DNA of 64,000 nucleotides from positions 15,066,001 through 15,130,000 of the forward strand of contig NC_091054.1 of the NCBI RefSeq assembly GCF_963966145.1, read 5' to 3'. Position 1 is the stretch's first letter. The number at the start of each line of letters is the position of its first letter. The translations under genes and the position numbers were made by a program. This document shows, one piece after another, positions 1 through 9,283 of the stretch. Source of the stretch: Tenebrio molitor. Taxonomy: Eukaryota > Arthropoda > Insecta > Coleoptera > Tenebrionidae. A model generated the notes under the pieces. That model was not told the DNA's origin and did not search any database. It worked only from the letters and a program-made list of their open reading frames with translations.

Positions 1-938
1 AACCGTCCTTTCAATAATGAAAATGCTCTTTCAATGACTTGTCTTCCTTTAGATACTGCAGAATTATAATAAATCTGCCTTGCAGTTAGGTTGCCTCGGT
101 TGATGTAAGGTGTCATGAGCCATAGTAGTACAGGATATGCTTTGTCTCCCAAAATATACTCATTATGTGGAAAAAATCTTTGTGGGTGATTTTGAACACC
201 TTCATAAATGTGAGAATTTCTGAAAATGCGATTATCACTAACTGAACTGGGATATCCCACAAAGCAATCTGTAAATTGTAAACAGGGATCACAAACAGCT
301 TGCAATGTCATTCCATAAAAACACTTTCTGTTTATATAGGATTCAGGATTTTCTTTTGGAGCTTTAATAGCAATGTAAGTTCCATCTATGGCTCCTATAG
401 CATGTGGGAGTCTGCATAAGTTTTGAAATTTGCGTTTTAATCCCTCTATCTCATTTTCTTGAGGCCATTTTATCAAATTTGGTGCAATTCGGCATAAACC
501 TTTAATTATTCTGACAAAACATACAGATAGTGTAGACTTGGCCAAGTCAAATCTTTCCCCAATAGATCTAAAAATTAATAACGTTCATTACATTACTTTA
601 TCCATTTATTACATGCATTACTTTCAGATGATAATTTTGTATTAAACTTGTATCTACCTATATGAATCAGGTGTGGCTAAAAGCCAAATTACTGCAAGCA
701 GTTGTTTTTCAGGTGAAACGTTTGGAGGACCAGAAGTATGTCTTATTAAAATAGGATTCATTATCGACAAAAGATGTTCGAACGTTTCGTAAGTCATTCT
801 AAAATGACTTTGAAATTCGGTCGAATTATAATGGGCAACAACATTTTCCACATATACAGTAATACGAATGGGTTTTTCTCCTTTCTGCAATATTAATAGC
901 AAACCATTGTTGACCACGTCACTTTCCTCGTCATCTGA
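1..938 (-). CDS. HARBI1-like PIF/Harbinger nuclease, partial
   Basis: This is a DDE-type nuclease (DDE_Tnp_4 family) of a PIF/Harbinger DNA transposon or a domesticated relative. Two exons are visible on the minus strand: 938-658 (acceptor AG at 940-939) and 567 to the window edge, joined by a phase-2 intron (GT at 657, AG at 568). Across the junction the frame reads DSYR-SIGERFD without a break. All three catalytic acidic residues are visible: D in GAIDGTYIAI near 380, D in GDKAYP near 140, and E in VIERAFSLLKGR near 30. No stop or frameshift was found in the part shown, so it could be functional. The C-terminus is cut by the window. A Harbinger-type terminus lies upstream at 1544-1560. A myb-like partner ORF is expected for the family but was not found here. 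Confidence 0.85.
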
Positions 939-962
939 CTAAAATATTAGTTTATTTAACGA

Positions 963-1073
963 GTTCGTGTGTAAATTGGGCTCTTTATGGCTGACTGGGC
1001 TAGTTTAAACGCGAGTGAAACGAGCGTTTTAAAAGCCCACGAATGCCATAAAGAGCCCAATTTACACACGAAC
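963..1073. repeat. Long hairpin: 29-bp perfect inverted repeat
   Basis: Arms at 963-991 and 1045-1073 are perfect reverse complements (GTTCGTGTGTAAATTGGGCT begins the left arm), separated by about 53 bp. The loop also contains a smaller imperfect palindrome around CGCGAGTGAAACGAGCG. It lies between the HARBI1 exon and the presumed Harbinger terminus. It may be a small foldback element, or it may be part of the Harbinger 5' region. Confidence 0.8.
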
Positions 1074-2005
1074 GAGTTGAATACAATGTTTTTTTGTTCG
1101 ACGAGCCCCTTAAAGGCTTCAAATCGCTTAAAATCTTTAAAATTAACTTGACATTTCGTTTTGACAAGTTGTGACATTTATCAAAATCCGTTCACACAGG
1201 AGAAAATTCTCAAATTCTGACAGTGTCGAACAAAAAAACACGTTTATGTCTAAATTATGTCTATTTTTTAATACATATTTAATTATAGGTACAAACCTCT
1301 TGGTGATTTAAAAAATTCTTAGCAAATGATAATATGTTCATTGCAATTACTTTTTTAATCTTATTACGGTTACTATTATTATTCATGTTTTTTTTTCAAC
1401 TTTTAACCTCTAAATGCCGATAAATGGCAGGTTGTGTGACAGCTCTGAATTTTTAGGTTTTTACTCGGGAGCGTTCATTGAATATGTCGACCAGTAAACT
1501 ACTCGACGCCATACTAACACAACTCGTACTCTACTCGGGTAGTGTTTCATAAACGCACCCCAGCATAGAGTTGTACGTTCAGCTAATGTACCTCACCATC
1601 TAAGGTGCGTTATCATTCTTATGAACTAGAGACATCGGCCATTGTGAAATGTGAATTCTTTAACACTGATTCTAATTCCGTCAAGGCCACCGTGAATAAG
1701 AAAGACATTGTACCTCGGATAGTGAGATGATGGGCGCATTTTCAAAACTTTAACTGCAGTTACAGTTGGAACACTTGGTCATTTTTTCGCGTTTTTTTTT
1801 TTTACCTTTCACCAGTTAAACGGTGGTGATGGGTATAATGCTTATTACAAAGGTGAGACGTAATTTCAAAATGTTCCACCTTTCGCTAACCTGGACGTCT
1901 TGAAAATGACAGTAACATTAACAAAACAATATCATGCATTAGGTTTATTATAGAAAATACACCTACCGATTTTTGCTACATTTCACCATCTGATTTAAAA
2001 AAAGG
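1074..2005. other. Non-coding; Harbinger-like terminus at 1544-1560
   Basis: No gene was recognised here. Read on the minus strand, position 1560 starts GGGTGCGTTTATGAAAC, which resembles PIF/Harbinger ends. It lies upstream of the minus-strand HARBI1 gene, as the 5' end of that element would. The opposite terminus is outside the window, so the pairing is inferred. From 1561 to 2005 I see only AT-rich unique-looking sequence. Confidence 0.45.
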
Positions 2006-2007
2006 TA

Positions 2008-2274
2008 CAGGGTGATTCACGAGTAATAATGAGCCTAACTAAATTTGTGATGCAGCCAACATTACATTTGGACTGATTATGAGGATAAAAAAAATATATT
2101 TTAATTTTATAAAACACGTCAATGTGCCCGGCATTACATTTGTCAAATTTAATCAAAATCATTATATGGGAATAATCAATAAAAACACAAACTAAAAAAA
2201 AAACTACGGGATACACGTATTGTTGGTTGCATTACAAATTTTGTTAGGTTCATTATTACTCGTGAATCACCTTG
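2008..2274. mobile_element. TA-flanked mariner-like MITE
   Basis: About 32-bp inverted ends start CAGGGTGATTCACGAG on the left (2008) and CAAGGTGATTCACGAG on the right (reverse complement of 2274). TA dinucleotides flank both sides (2006-2007 and 2275-2276). The element is 267 bp with no coding capacity. The CAGGGTG start and the TA duplication fit Tc1/mariner-derived MITEs. Confidence 0.85.
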
Positions 2275-2324
2275 TATATGGTCTAAACTTAGTCAGTTGA
2301 ACGTAATAAAATGGTTAAATTTCT

Positions 2325-2885
2325 AATGTCCCAAAATTTACGTAATCAACAATAATTCAGGGAAGTAAGATTCCATCTAGTTGGAGCATTAGTAGGTAAG
2401 CGGTTTCCACAAATTTCATCTAAAACATTGGTACGTTTTGTATATTTTGAAAAATAAGCTGAAAATCCAGACAAAGAAAAAAAAAAGTACGTACTTTTTA
2501 GATTGAATTACATGCTTTACCCATTATTAAATTCAATGCATGTGTATAGCAGTTCGTAAAAATTGCCTGAGGGGCAAATGATTTAATTTTTGCTTGTAAG
2601 CCATTTAATTCACTCGCCATAACTGCAGCACCGTCGTAATTTTTGTATTTAAACATAATAATTAATGCTGTCAATTAATTAATTTTGAATCGTTTTCGAA
2701 GTGCCGCAAAAAACGGATCTGCTATTAGTATCTTTCTCTACAAATTTTTTTAAGTTAACATCACGTTTACTAAACAATGAAATTAATTCTTTAAAATTTC
2801 CGCGGTTCAAAGATCCTTCGCCTTCATCGTGTCCTCTGATGAACGACAACTCTTGCTCGCTTATTTATTGGACTCGGGACTGACT
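2325..2885 (-). pseudogene. ZMYM1-like hAT transposase fragment (DUF4371 type)
   Basis: The minus strand holds scattered pieces of a hAT-family transposase of the ZMYM1/DUF4371 kind. Near 2860-2780 is the FIRGHDEGEGSLNRGNFKEL block. Near 2655-2510 is NYDGAAVMASELNGLQ followed by FTNCYTHALNLI. Near 2450-2350 is NVLDEICGNRLPTNAPTRWN. These occur in family order but the reading frame is broken by stops and deletions (for example TAA after the ALNLI block, and a deletion near 2670). The N-terminal BED or zinc-finger part and the C-terminal dimerisation region are missing. Plus-strand ORFs over 2701-3320 at least partly mirror this gene. Confidence 0.75.
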
Positions 2886-3435
2886 GAAGAAGTAAGTAAA
2901 ACTTTAGATAATTTTCTATTTTATTTTTTGAAATTGAGGTTAGGATCTCTGTTATTAATTTTCAAGGTCAGCTTAAGATGGGAACAAAATTTGGTGAGTA
3001 TGGAGGACATACAAAAACTTCGTGAATTTAAGTTTTTATTGATGATGATGAGGAGAAAAATAAAAACTCACAAAACAGCTCACAAAATGGAGTTCATTGA
3101 TTTGATCGAATTTAAAACTGAAATAGCTTCCAAAGCAGAAATTGCCAACGTTCATGTGGCGGCCCATTACAAAACAATGGATCTGAACAAAAAGGAGGTT
3201 TTGATAAAGGGGCTCCTAGACGTACATTCAAGTTTTATGAAGTTGACTGTACGAACAAATCATACATACAAAATTAGTGAGAGACTAGATATCAAAACAA
3301 AGATGACTTACATGTTTGAGTAATTTGTATGCACATACATACACGTTTAATTATGTTTTTGCAAAGTTGTTTGTGCAAACAAGGTTGACCAACAAGTCTA
3401 AGCAACTTTAAAATGTTTGACATATATGTTTCCTA
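2886..3435. other. No recognised gene
   Basis: A plus-strand open frame continues to 3323 with a basic, leucine-rich product, but its first part mirrors the hAT pseudogene on the other strand. I recognise no domain in the remainder. It is treated as non-coding debris. Confidence 0.4.
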
Positions 3436-3759
3436 AAGGCGCGTCTAGACTATATAACAAAACATGTTATATAGCAAAGTTATACAACTTGTTAGAAAAA
3501 CGAAAGAAAAAATGTTATATAACGCAGTGTTTTATAACATTTTTCTTGTTTTATAACATGTTTTATGTTATCCATCAGTTGTCGGTAAAGATCAAACGAT
3601 GTTTTAAAACACTGTTTTATAACATGTTCAGACTTGTCCATACTGGACAATGGACAACATGTTATTGAAACATTTCTTCGGCGTTTGCGTTTCATTATAG
3701 CGCGAAACGTGATCAACGCGATTGTGTTCTCCTGTTGGCCTATATTTACGAGGTATTTA
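3436..3759. mobile_element. PIF/Harbinger-like left terminus
   Basis: The sequence after TAA at 3433-3435 begins AGGCGCGTCTAGACTATATA. The same terminus occurs inverted at 22619 (AGGCGCGTCCAGACTATATA on the reverse strand, also next to TAA). A 3-bp TAA target is typical of PIF/Harbinger. The stretch 3470-3660 is filled with TTATAACATG-type palindromes. On the minus strand 3740-3680 encodes a basic run (MKRKRRRN) reminiscent of a Harbinger N-terminus. The fragment is cut at 3760 by the MULE element. A diverged relative of this terminus is visible near 7320-7440. Confidence 0.55.
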
Positions 3760-4129
3760 TACCGGGACATTTTTTTAACTCTGAACATAGTCCATACTTT
3801 TTATTCCCTATGTTCAATTTTAAAAAACACAGATCAATGCATTGTGAGTGGCTATGCAACCAACTATACCGAACACCAGAGATTTTGAAATAATGTTAAA
3901 AATTGTTCCAATTGATGGAATTGGTCTATCATGTGTTGCATTGGAAATGTCACGCACATTTGTAATGCTCTGATTGGCATAGAATAACTGCATTATGTGT
4001 ATTTCTTCTTCAAACAACTTGACCATTTTGTTAAACTGTCAAATACTTATTTTCGTTACCTTGGTTACGTGATTACATACATGCATTGACCTGTGTTTTT
4101 TAACGGAACAATTTAATTGATGAGTACAA

Positions 4130-4270
4130 ATACATTTTGATCAGTAACTATTTGTAATAATATTTACTAAATAATTAAGTAATAAATCTGAATGCACAGT
4201 AAAATATTTAGAGGCAAGTTAAAAATATATATTCCAAGTTAAAATACTGAATGATCAGTAAAATATTGTT
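4130..4270. promoter_or_regulatory. Subterminal repeat motif TGATCAGTAA, left side
   Basis: GATCAGTAA occurs near 4139 and near 4254, with a related CACAGTAAAATATTT near 4195. The same word occurs twice near the right end in the opposite orientation (around 6865 and 6935). Inverted, clustered short motifs near both ends of a DNA transposon are usually transposase-binding sites. That role is inferred. Confidence 0.45.
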
Positions 4271-4591
4271 TGGACAGTGGTAAAACATTTTGATCTACGA
4301 AATTTTAAATCTGATTCAATGAATTTGCGTTTGTTAAGTATTAAATTTAATTTGTGGCACAGAATATTGAAGAACACAAGTAAAAAAACAATTGCTCAGT
4401 GTACAATTTACTTGATTCTTAAAATTGTGTCAATTAGGTACGATTCGAGAAAAACAACATAACCTATAAATTTGACCGCGCAATAGTCTGCAAGTGTCTT
4501 GTGTTATGGTGAAATAAATTGCATAAGTTTACAAGGTAAATTGAGGTATTTATAAATATTTTTTCACAGTCATATTCTGCAGGCGTTCAGG

Positions 4592-6394
4592 ATGAACAAT
4601 AGTCTAGTTGCGGAGTACGAAACGTCGGAATCATCCTCTGAGGAAGGACGTCATCACGAATCATCGCCAAAGAGGAGAGTTATAGGAAATTGGATAAAGA
4701 TTGGAGTTTTTTCTGGATCGGATGAGGCTGAAAAATTTATAAAAGATAAAAAAATATGGGGATTTCATTATAAAAATAAAACAGAAGAAGGAATAAAGAA
4801 ATACTTCAGGTGCAATCAAGTTAAACTTCGTGGACAACAATGTTCTGCAAAAATATATCTTCAGTATGATTCGACATCGCATGAAGTGCATTTATTCAAG
4901 ACTAAATCAGAACACAATCATGACTCTATTGAAACAAAAGGCGTTCTTGGAATTGACCCTTCTCTAAAGTTGGAAATCCAAAAACTTTTTGACCTAAAGT
5001 TAAAGCCAAAGGCTATTTTAATAGAATTGTCCAAGAATAGTGATATCAGGAAGCTTCCCTCAAAAAGACAATTAGATAATTACTTGCATCAGTTGCGAGA
5101 ATCCAAATATGGCCCGTCACAAATAAGTGTTGGAGAATTGGAAGCATGGCTACTGAAAAACTCAGTTATTCCAGAAGACTTGCATATCCCTTTCGTCGCA
5201 CAATACGAATTAGAGACTGAGGAAGAGGAAAGCATTTTTCGATTTTTCATAACAAGTAGATATTTGATGAGTATTTGTGCCAACAGTTACAAAATTCATG
5301 CTGATGCAACCTACAAACTCTTGTGGCAAGGTTTTCCAGTTCTAATAGTGGGTACTACCGATATGGATAAACATTTTCACCCTTTTGGTCTTTCTGTTTG
5401 TACTAATGAGAAGAAGGAGGATTTCAAGTTTCTCTTTAGAGCGTTAGTTGCCACATCAAAGAAATTATTTGAAAAAAAATTTGAACCTAACGTGTTGATA
5501 TGTGATGCTGCAAAAAGTATTCAGAATGCTTTCATAGAGATTTTCGGAACTGATAAGTTGATAATCATGTGCTGGGCGCATATGAGGAAAAATGTTCAGA
5601 AACGTGTAGAGCGTGATGTGGAGAAAAAAAACCGTTCCCTAATTCTGAGTGATATTAACACTCTTCAACTTTCTTCATCTCCAGAGATATTCGAAAAAGC
5701 TGTTGAACTTTTCAAAAAAAAATGGAATACGGAGCAAGCTTTTTTGAATTATTTTGAAAGAGAGTGGCTGTCTGATAATAGCAATTGGTACGAAGGTGTA
5801 ATGAAACATGTACCAAGTACTAATAACGCCTTAGAAGCGTTTAATAAAGTTATAAAAGACACTCATACCCTTCGGGAACGCCTTTCATTAAACCATTTTC
5901 TATCGGTTGCTCTTGAAAGTGTTCAACAATGGTCGAACGACTATAAAACTGAGTTGAAAAAATTTTCGAAAATACCAACAATTACATTGTCCCTGTGGAC
6001 ATCTGCCTATCAGTGGACTAAAAAGAATAAACCAGTTCTCATTGTCTCCCAACAGGAGAGTCAAATTAGTTACAAAATTCCAGCAGGGGATTCAACCGAA
6101 GAACCAGGAGAATTAAATGACATTTGCGCAGAAAATTGGGTGGAATTTGAAGAGTTTAAAAATAAGGCATTTTCATCCTGGATAACTACCATGTCAACTT
6201 CTCCAGATGAGTGGATTAAGGGAAACTGTAATTGTCCAGCTTTTTTTAAAAATATGATATGTAAACATATTATTGGCATAGCCATTAGACTTAAATATGT
6301 CAAACCACCACCAGAAGCGCGAAATATAAGTATTCAAGGGAAACGTAAAAGAGGGCGTCCTTCTAAGGCAAAAAAAGCTCTTATTGTGCAGTAG
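4592..6394 (+). CDS. MULE transposase with WRKY/FLYWCH-like and SWIM zinc fingers
   Basis: The 600-residue ORF has no frameshift and is of normal length for an animal MULE transposase. Domains in order: an acidic/serine-rich start; a C..C..HNH FLYWCH/WRKY-like zinc finger (about residues 65-115, ending KSEHNHD); the MULE RNase-H-fold core with D in HADATYKL (~237), D in CDAAKS (~304) and E in TNNALEAFN (~414), with CWAHMRKNV between; a SWIM zinc finger CNCPAFFKNMICKH (~546-559); and an AT-hook-like KRGRPSK (~588). It should recognise the element's termini and catalyse cut-and-paste transposition in the nucleus. It is the only ORF between the inverted ends. All catalytic positions are present, so it may still be active. 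Confidence 0.92.
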   Translation: MNNSLVAEYETSESSSEEGRHHESSPKRRVIGNWIKIGVFSGSDEAEKFIKDKKIWGFHYKNKTEEGIKKYFRCNQVKLRGQQCSAKIYLQYDSTSHEVHLFKTKSEHNHDSIETKGVLGIDPSLKLEIQKLFDLKLKPKAILIELSKNSDIRKLPSKRQLDNYLHQLRESKYGPSQISVGELEAWLLKNSVIPEDLHIPFVAQYELETEEEESIFRFFITSRYLMSICANSYKIHADATYKLLWQGFPVLIVGTTDMDKHFHPFGLSVCTNEKKEDFKFLFRALVATSKKLFEKKFEPNVLICDAAKSIQNAFIEIFGTDKLIIMCWAHMRKNVQKRVERDVEKKNRSLILSDINTLQLSSSPEIFEKAVELFKKKWNTEQAFLNYFEREWLSDNSNWYEGVMKHVPSTNNALEAFNKVIKDTHTLRERLSLNHFLSVALESVQQWSNDYKTELKKFSKIPTITLSLWTSAYQWTKKNKPVLIVSQQESQISYKIPAGDSTEEPGELNDICAENWVEFEEFKNKAFSSWITTMSTSPDEWIKGNCNCPAFFKNMICKHIIGIAIRLKYVKPPPEARNISIQGKRKRGRPSKAKKALIVQ

Positions 6395-6954
6395 TAATAT
6401 ACATAAACTTTAAGCTATAGGTACTTAAGAAAATGTTTTTTTTAATTTTTAAGTTTGAAAATTATTTTTTCATTGTTTATTTTATCGTTTAATTTTCAAG
6501 TAAATTCTACCATAATGTTGTCCTGATTTTATTTATTTGAAATTCCTCTTGTCGAGATTAGTACAGAACCTGCCTCACAATCTATGCTGTATTGCCGTGC
6601 TGCCGTACATTTTCTGTAGGTATATTATCAGTCAGCTCTGCCATTGGCTCTGCCCTCAGACCATTTATCGTTATTTATATTTCAATTTCACTATTATACT
6701 TAATCATATTGAATCAAAATACTTATCATAAATTATTATGAAACTTAAGTTTTTTTAAGAATCGAAATGCAATTAATTATTGAACAAAATATCTGATCAA
6801 ATAGTATTTCTACATATCATTTTTTTTTAAATCAGTCAAAGATTAATTTTTATCCGGACAGAACATACTGATCAAACTGAATTTTCTACTTGAAAAATGT
6901 TTATTTTTTTACTTGTCAACTGAATAATGTTACTGATCAAATAAACATAAGCCG
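6395..6954. other. MULE 3' non-coding region
   Basis: AT-rich sequence between the transposase stop codon and the right terminal inverted repeat. It carries two copies of the inverted GATCAGTA word (near 6865 and 6935). No second ORF was recognised. Confidence 0.6.
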
Positions 6955-7020
6955 TTTTTTAAAACTGAACATAGGGAATAGGTATGGGCTATGTTCAATG
7001 TTAAAAAAATGTCCCGGTAT

Positions 7021-7180
7021 GCAATGGAATGGGCGAAAGAAAATACCATTAGTTTAATTGAGCTGTTTCGTGAAAAACGAGTGTTATGGGATTCTACCTT
7101 TATGGATTTTAAAAACAGGGATAAAAAACACGACGCATGGAGTGAACTAGGCACAGAATTTGAAATAGATGATCGTACCC
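7021..7180 (+). pseudogene. MADF-domain exon fragment
   Basis: Translation from 7021 gives a MADF/Myb-like DNA-binding domain: ENTISLIELFREKRVLWDS followed by a DAWSELGTEFEID block, with the family's tryptophan spacing. MADF proteins often accompany PIF/Harbinger transposases, consistent with the Harbinger termini on both sides of the MULE element. The fragment starts directly at the right end of the MULE element and loses similarity near 7185, so it is at best one exon. Confidence 0.65.
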
Positions 7181-7860
7181 AAAATCTTCGTGTGGACTTA
7201 ACGCGCGGTCTAGACAATGATTATATAGGCTGCTGCTGCTGCCAAAATTGCATCCTCTGCATTTAGTGCCATTTTACGTACTGAGCTGCGGTACATTTTG
7301 CTATAAAAATCCTGTTATATAATCTAGATGCTCATGTTAAAAAACATAAAATTCTAACAAGTTACACAGCATAGTTTTATAACTAAAGACCGGATTTATA
7401 AGTTTTATGCTTACAACAAAAATTAAAAGCAGCAACAAAATCAATTCATTTCTTTATGAATCGTATAAAAACAAACTATTTGACACTATGTTTTTTGCGC
7501 TTTTTTTGTAGTTTTACGCTTATTTTTTATCTTTATGCTTTATGCTTATGCTTTATGCTTATATAAAATTTTATTTTTATTTTTCAATTTTTTTTGTGTA
7601 CCTAATTTACTTATGATATGCCGGCACAGCTGCAATGCTTGGAAAAGTAATAATACCACTTTAAAGTGCTGATGTTTTAAGTTGGTGCGATTTCCGGGTA
7701 GTAGAACAATGCAAACTGATAAGTTTTTTTGTGGTGCTGTTCGGCGGCCTTTTTAACTCCGACGTACGCAATAATTCTCTTGCCGGCACACACATCGACC
7801 AAATGTATCAAATTCGTGGAAGTGACGCCTTCATGCCGAAAGAAATAATTTTCTGTTATA
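7181..7860. other. Repeat debris without a gene
   Basis: 7320-7440 resembles the Harbinger-like terminus seen at 3436 and 22619 (shared TATATAAC, AAAGACCGGAT and TTATGC words). 7480-7600 is low-complexity TTATGC/T-rich sequence. A 69-codon minus-strand frame at 7677-7886 crosses the border of the 7861 element and is probably chance. Confidence 0.4.
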
Positions 7861-8057
7861 CCGGGTGGGGCATCGTATACGCGCACGCGAGAAATCCCGA
7901 CTTCTAATTAAATAAAATTGGCGAAATTTTATATACCTGGCTAATTATTGATAAGGTATATTTGAGAATTAAAAAAAAAAAATTGTTAATAAATAAGGCC
8001 GGAACGGTTTTATTAGTTTTCTGAAATTAACTGTTAATTTACCTATAAAGTTTTTAT

Positions 8058-8261
8058 TGTTAGGAACGAAATCCTATGTTTTGATAAAGGACACGTACAG
8101 AGTCACCGCCGCCTGTCAACATTCACCACTTTCTGGCTGACTGTTGCCTGGAGCACACGGCTGTGCCATTTTCATATTCAGTAAATTAGATATGTAATTG
8201 TCCTGTTGGATTTTTTAATGTGTTGTGAGTTTTTAGTTCTTTATGTAAAATAAATCTTACA
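8058..8261 (+). repeat. Gypsy 5' LTR
   Basis: Starts TGTTAGGAACG and ends ATAAATCTTACA. It has an AATAAA-like word near its end. Preceded by TTAT. Confidence 0.92.
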
Positions 8262-8351
8262 TCAGGAGTGGGATAAAAGACCCGAAAAGTAGTGTAGTGA
8301 AAAGAGTAGTTAGTTAGTTAGTCTCAGTGAATAAGTGCGAAAAAAAAAACA

Positions 8352-8738
8352 ATGCCCCGTTCACGAGCCTCGAGGAGATCACGCTCCGGATCTGGATCCC
8401 AGGAGTTGGAACTTCGGGGTAGCAGGTCCAGGGCCAGGTCTCATGAGCGTCGACCCAAGCGTCGTCGGTCGGGGAAGGAGAAACGGCGTCATCGTCACCG
8501 GACCCCGAGGTCAACAACCGAGGGCCGTTCTGGGAAATCGCGGAGGCGACACCTGAGCGAGAGCCGCACCAGCTCCCAGCGCACGGAGGAGACGGTCTCC
8601 CGCGTGAGCGAAGTTATCCTCAAGGGCATGTCCGAGGTGGTAAGACAGGTTAAACCACGGACTGAGGTAAGCGTCGGAACCATCTCTAGCGGCATTCTTA
8701 ATGAATTCAATCCATTGACGGGTAACGTCAACGACTGA
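8352..8738 (+). pseudogene. Gypsy gag N-terminal remnant
   Basis: A 128-codon frame rich in arginine and serine (RS/RR dipeptides) starts with ATG shortly after the 5' LTR and ends TVSRVSEVILKGM...NPLTGNVND. It has no zinc knuckle. It stops just before the protease remnant, so most of gag is missing. The basic N-terminus could bind RNA. The assignment rests mainly on position. Confidence 0.6.
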
Positions 8739-8742
8739 CTTC

Positions 8743-9280
8743 ATGCGGCCGACGAATACGCGCAGATCTACCTACGGGTGGGACGACAAGGTGGAAATTA
8801 CATGCGAGAGTACCGAATTGGTTTTTATAATCGTTCCGGACGGCATGTTGGATTTCGATGTTCTTATCGGTTGCAACTTATTCCACGACTCTGAATTGTT
8901 TACTGTAACCGATCACTCTGGAACGCATGTTTTACGTGAGCAGGTCCCAGCCGTACGACGCGCCTTCGAAGGTCGGACGTCTCAGATTCAAGTTTACGAC
9001 GTGCCTTCTGTGTATGCCGATGATGTCATAGCCCTATTGAACGCGTATTCCGAACTCATAACTTCAGGGTATAATGTTCCAGCTATAAAAAACGGCTAAT
9101 TTAACAATAAGATTAATTGATAACCACATAGTCAATCGACCGGCGCCTCGTCTTGCTTTGACGGAACGAATTGCTGTTAGGGAAATAGTCACAAGTTTGC
9201 TGGAACATGAGATCATTCGCGAAAGCGAGTCCCCCACGCTAGTCCGATCCTGCTGGTGAAAAAAAAAAGATGGGAATTAC
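8743..9280 (+). pseudogene. Gypsy protease C-terminus and RT linker, frameshifted
   Basis: The frame at 8743-9099 encodes the end of a retropepsin-like domain (IIVPDGMLDFDVLIGCNLF) but lacks the DSG/DTG active-site segment. The following 9110-9240 encodes the segment leading into RT (NRPAPRLALTERIAVREI and HEIIRESESP). A one-base loss near 9235 and one extra A in the A-run near 9262 separate it from the main pol frame. The frame is therefore broken twice over 30 bp, with a compensating pair of shifts. Confidence 0.75.
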
Positions 9281-9283
9281 AGG

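Larger units (their letters stand above)
3760..7019 (+). mobile_element. Complete MULE-type DNA transposon
   Basis: Imperfect inverted ends of about 65 bp start TACCGGGACATTTTTTTAAC on both sides (3760 rightwards; 7019 leftwards) and share the CCCTATGTTCA block further in. They enclose a single intact transposase ORF (4592-6394). The first ~350 bp (3760-4105) and the right terminus are nearly the same as the 409-bp MITE at 57601-58009. I could not identify a clean 8-10 bp target duplication, so the duplication may have decayed. The element appears to sit inside a PIF/Harbinger remnant, with a terminus at 3436 and a MADF exon immediately right of 7019. Confidence 0.85.

Noticed and set aside
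2701..3323. Plus-strand ORFs as a gene
   Set aside because: The first half is the complement of recognisable ZMYM1-like hAT coding sequence, and the remainder has no recognisable domain.
7150..7217. Minus-strand HARBI1-like N-terminus (RRFWVRSSI)
   Set aside because: The next residues do not follow the HARBI1 pattern, and the plus-strand MADF reading is much stronger.
7677..7886. Small minus-strand gene
   Set aside because: It runs across the border of the 7861 inverted-repeat element and has no known domain.
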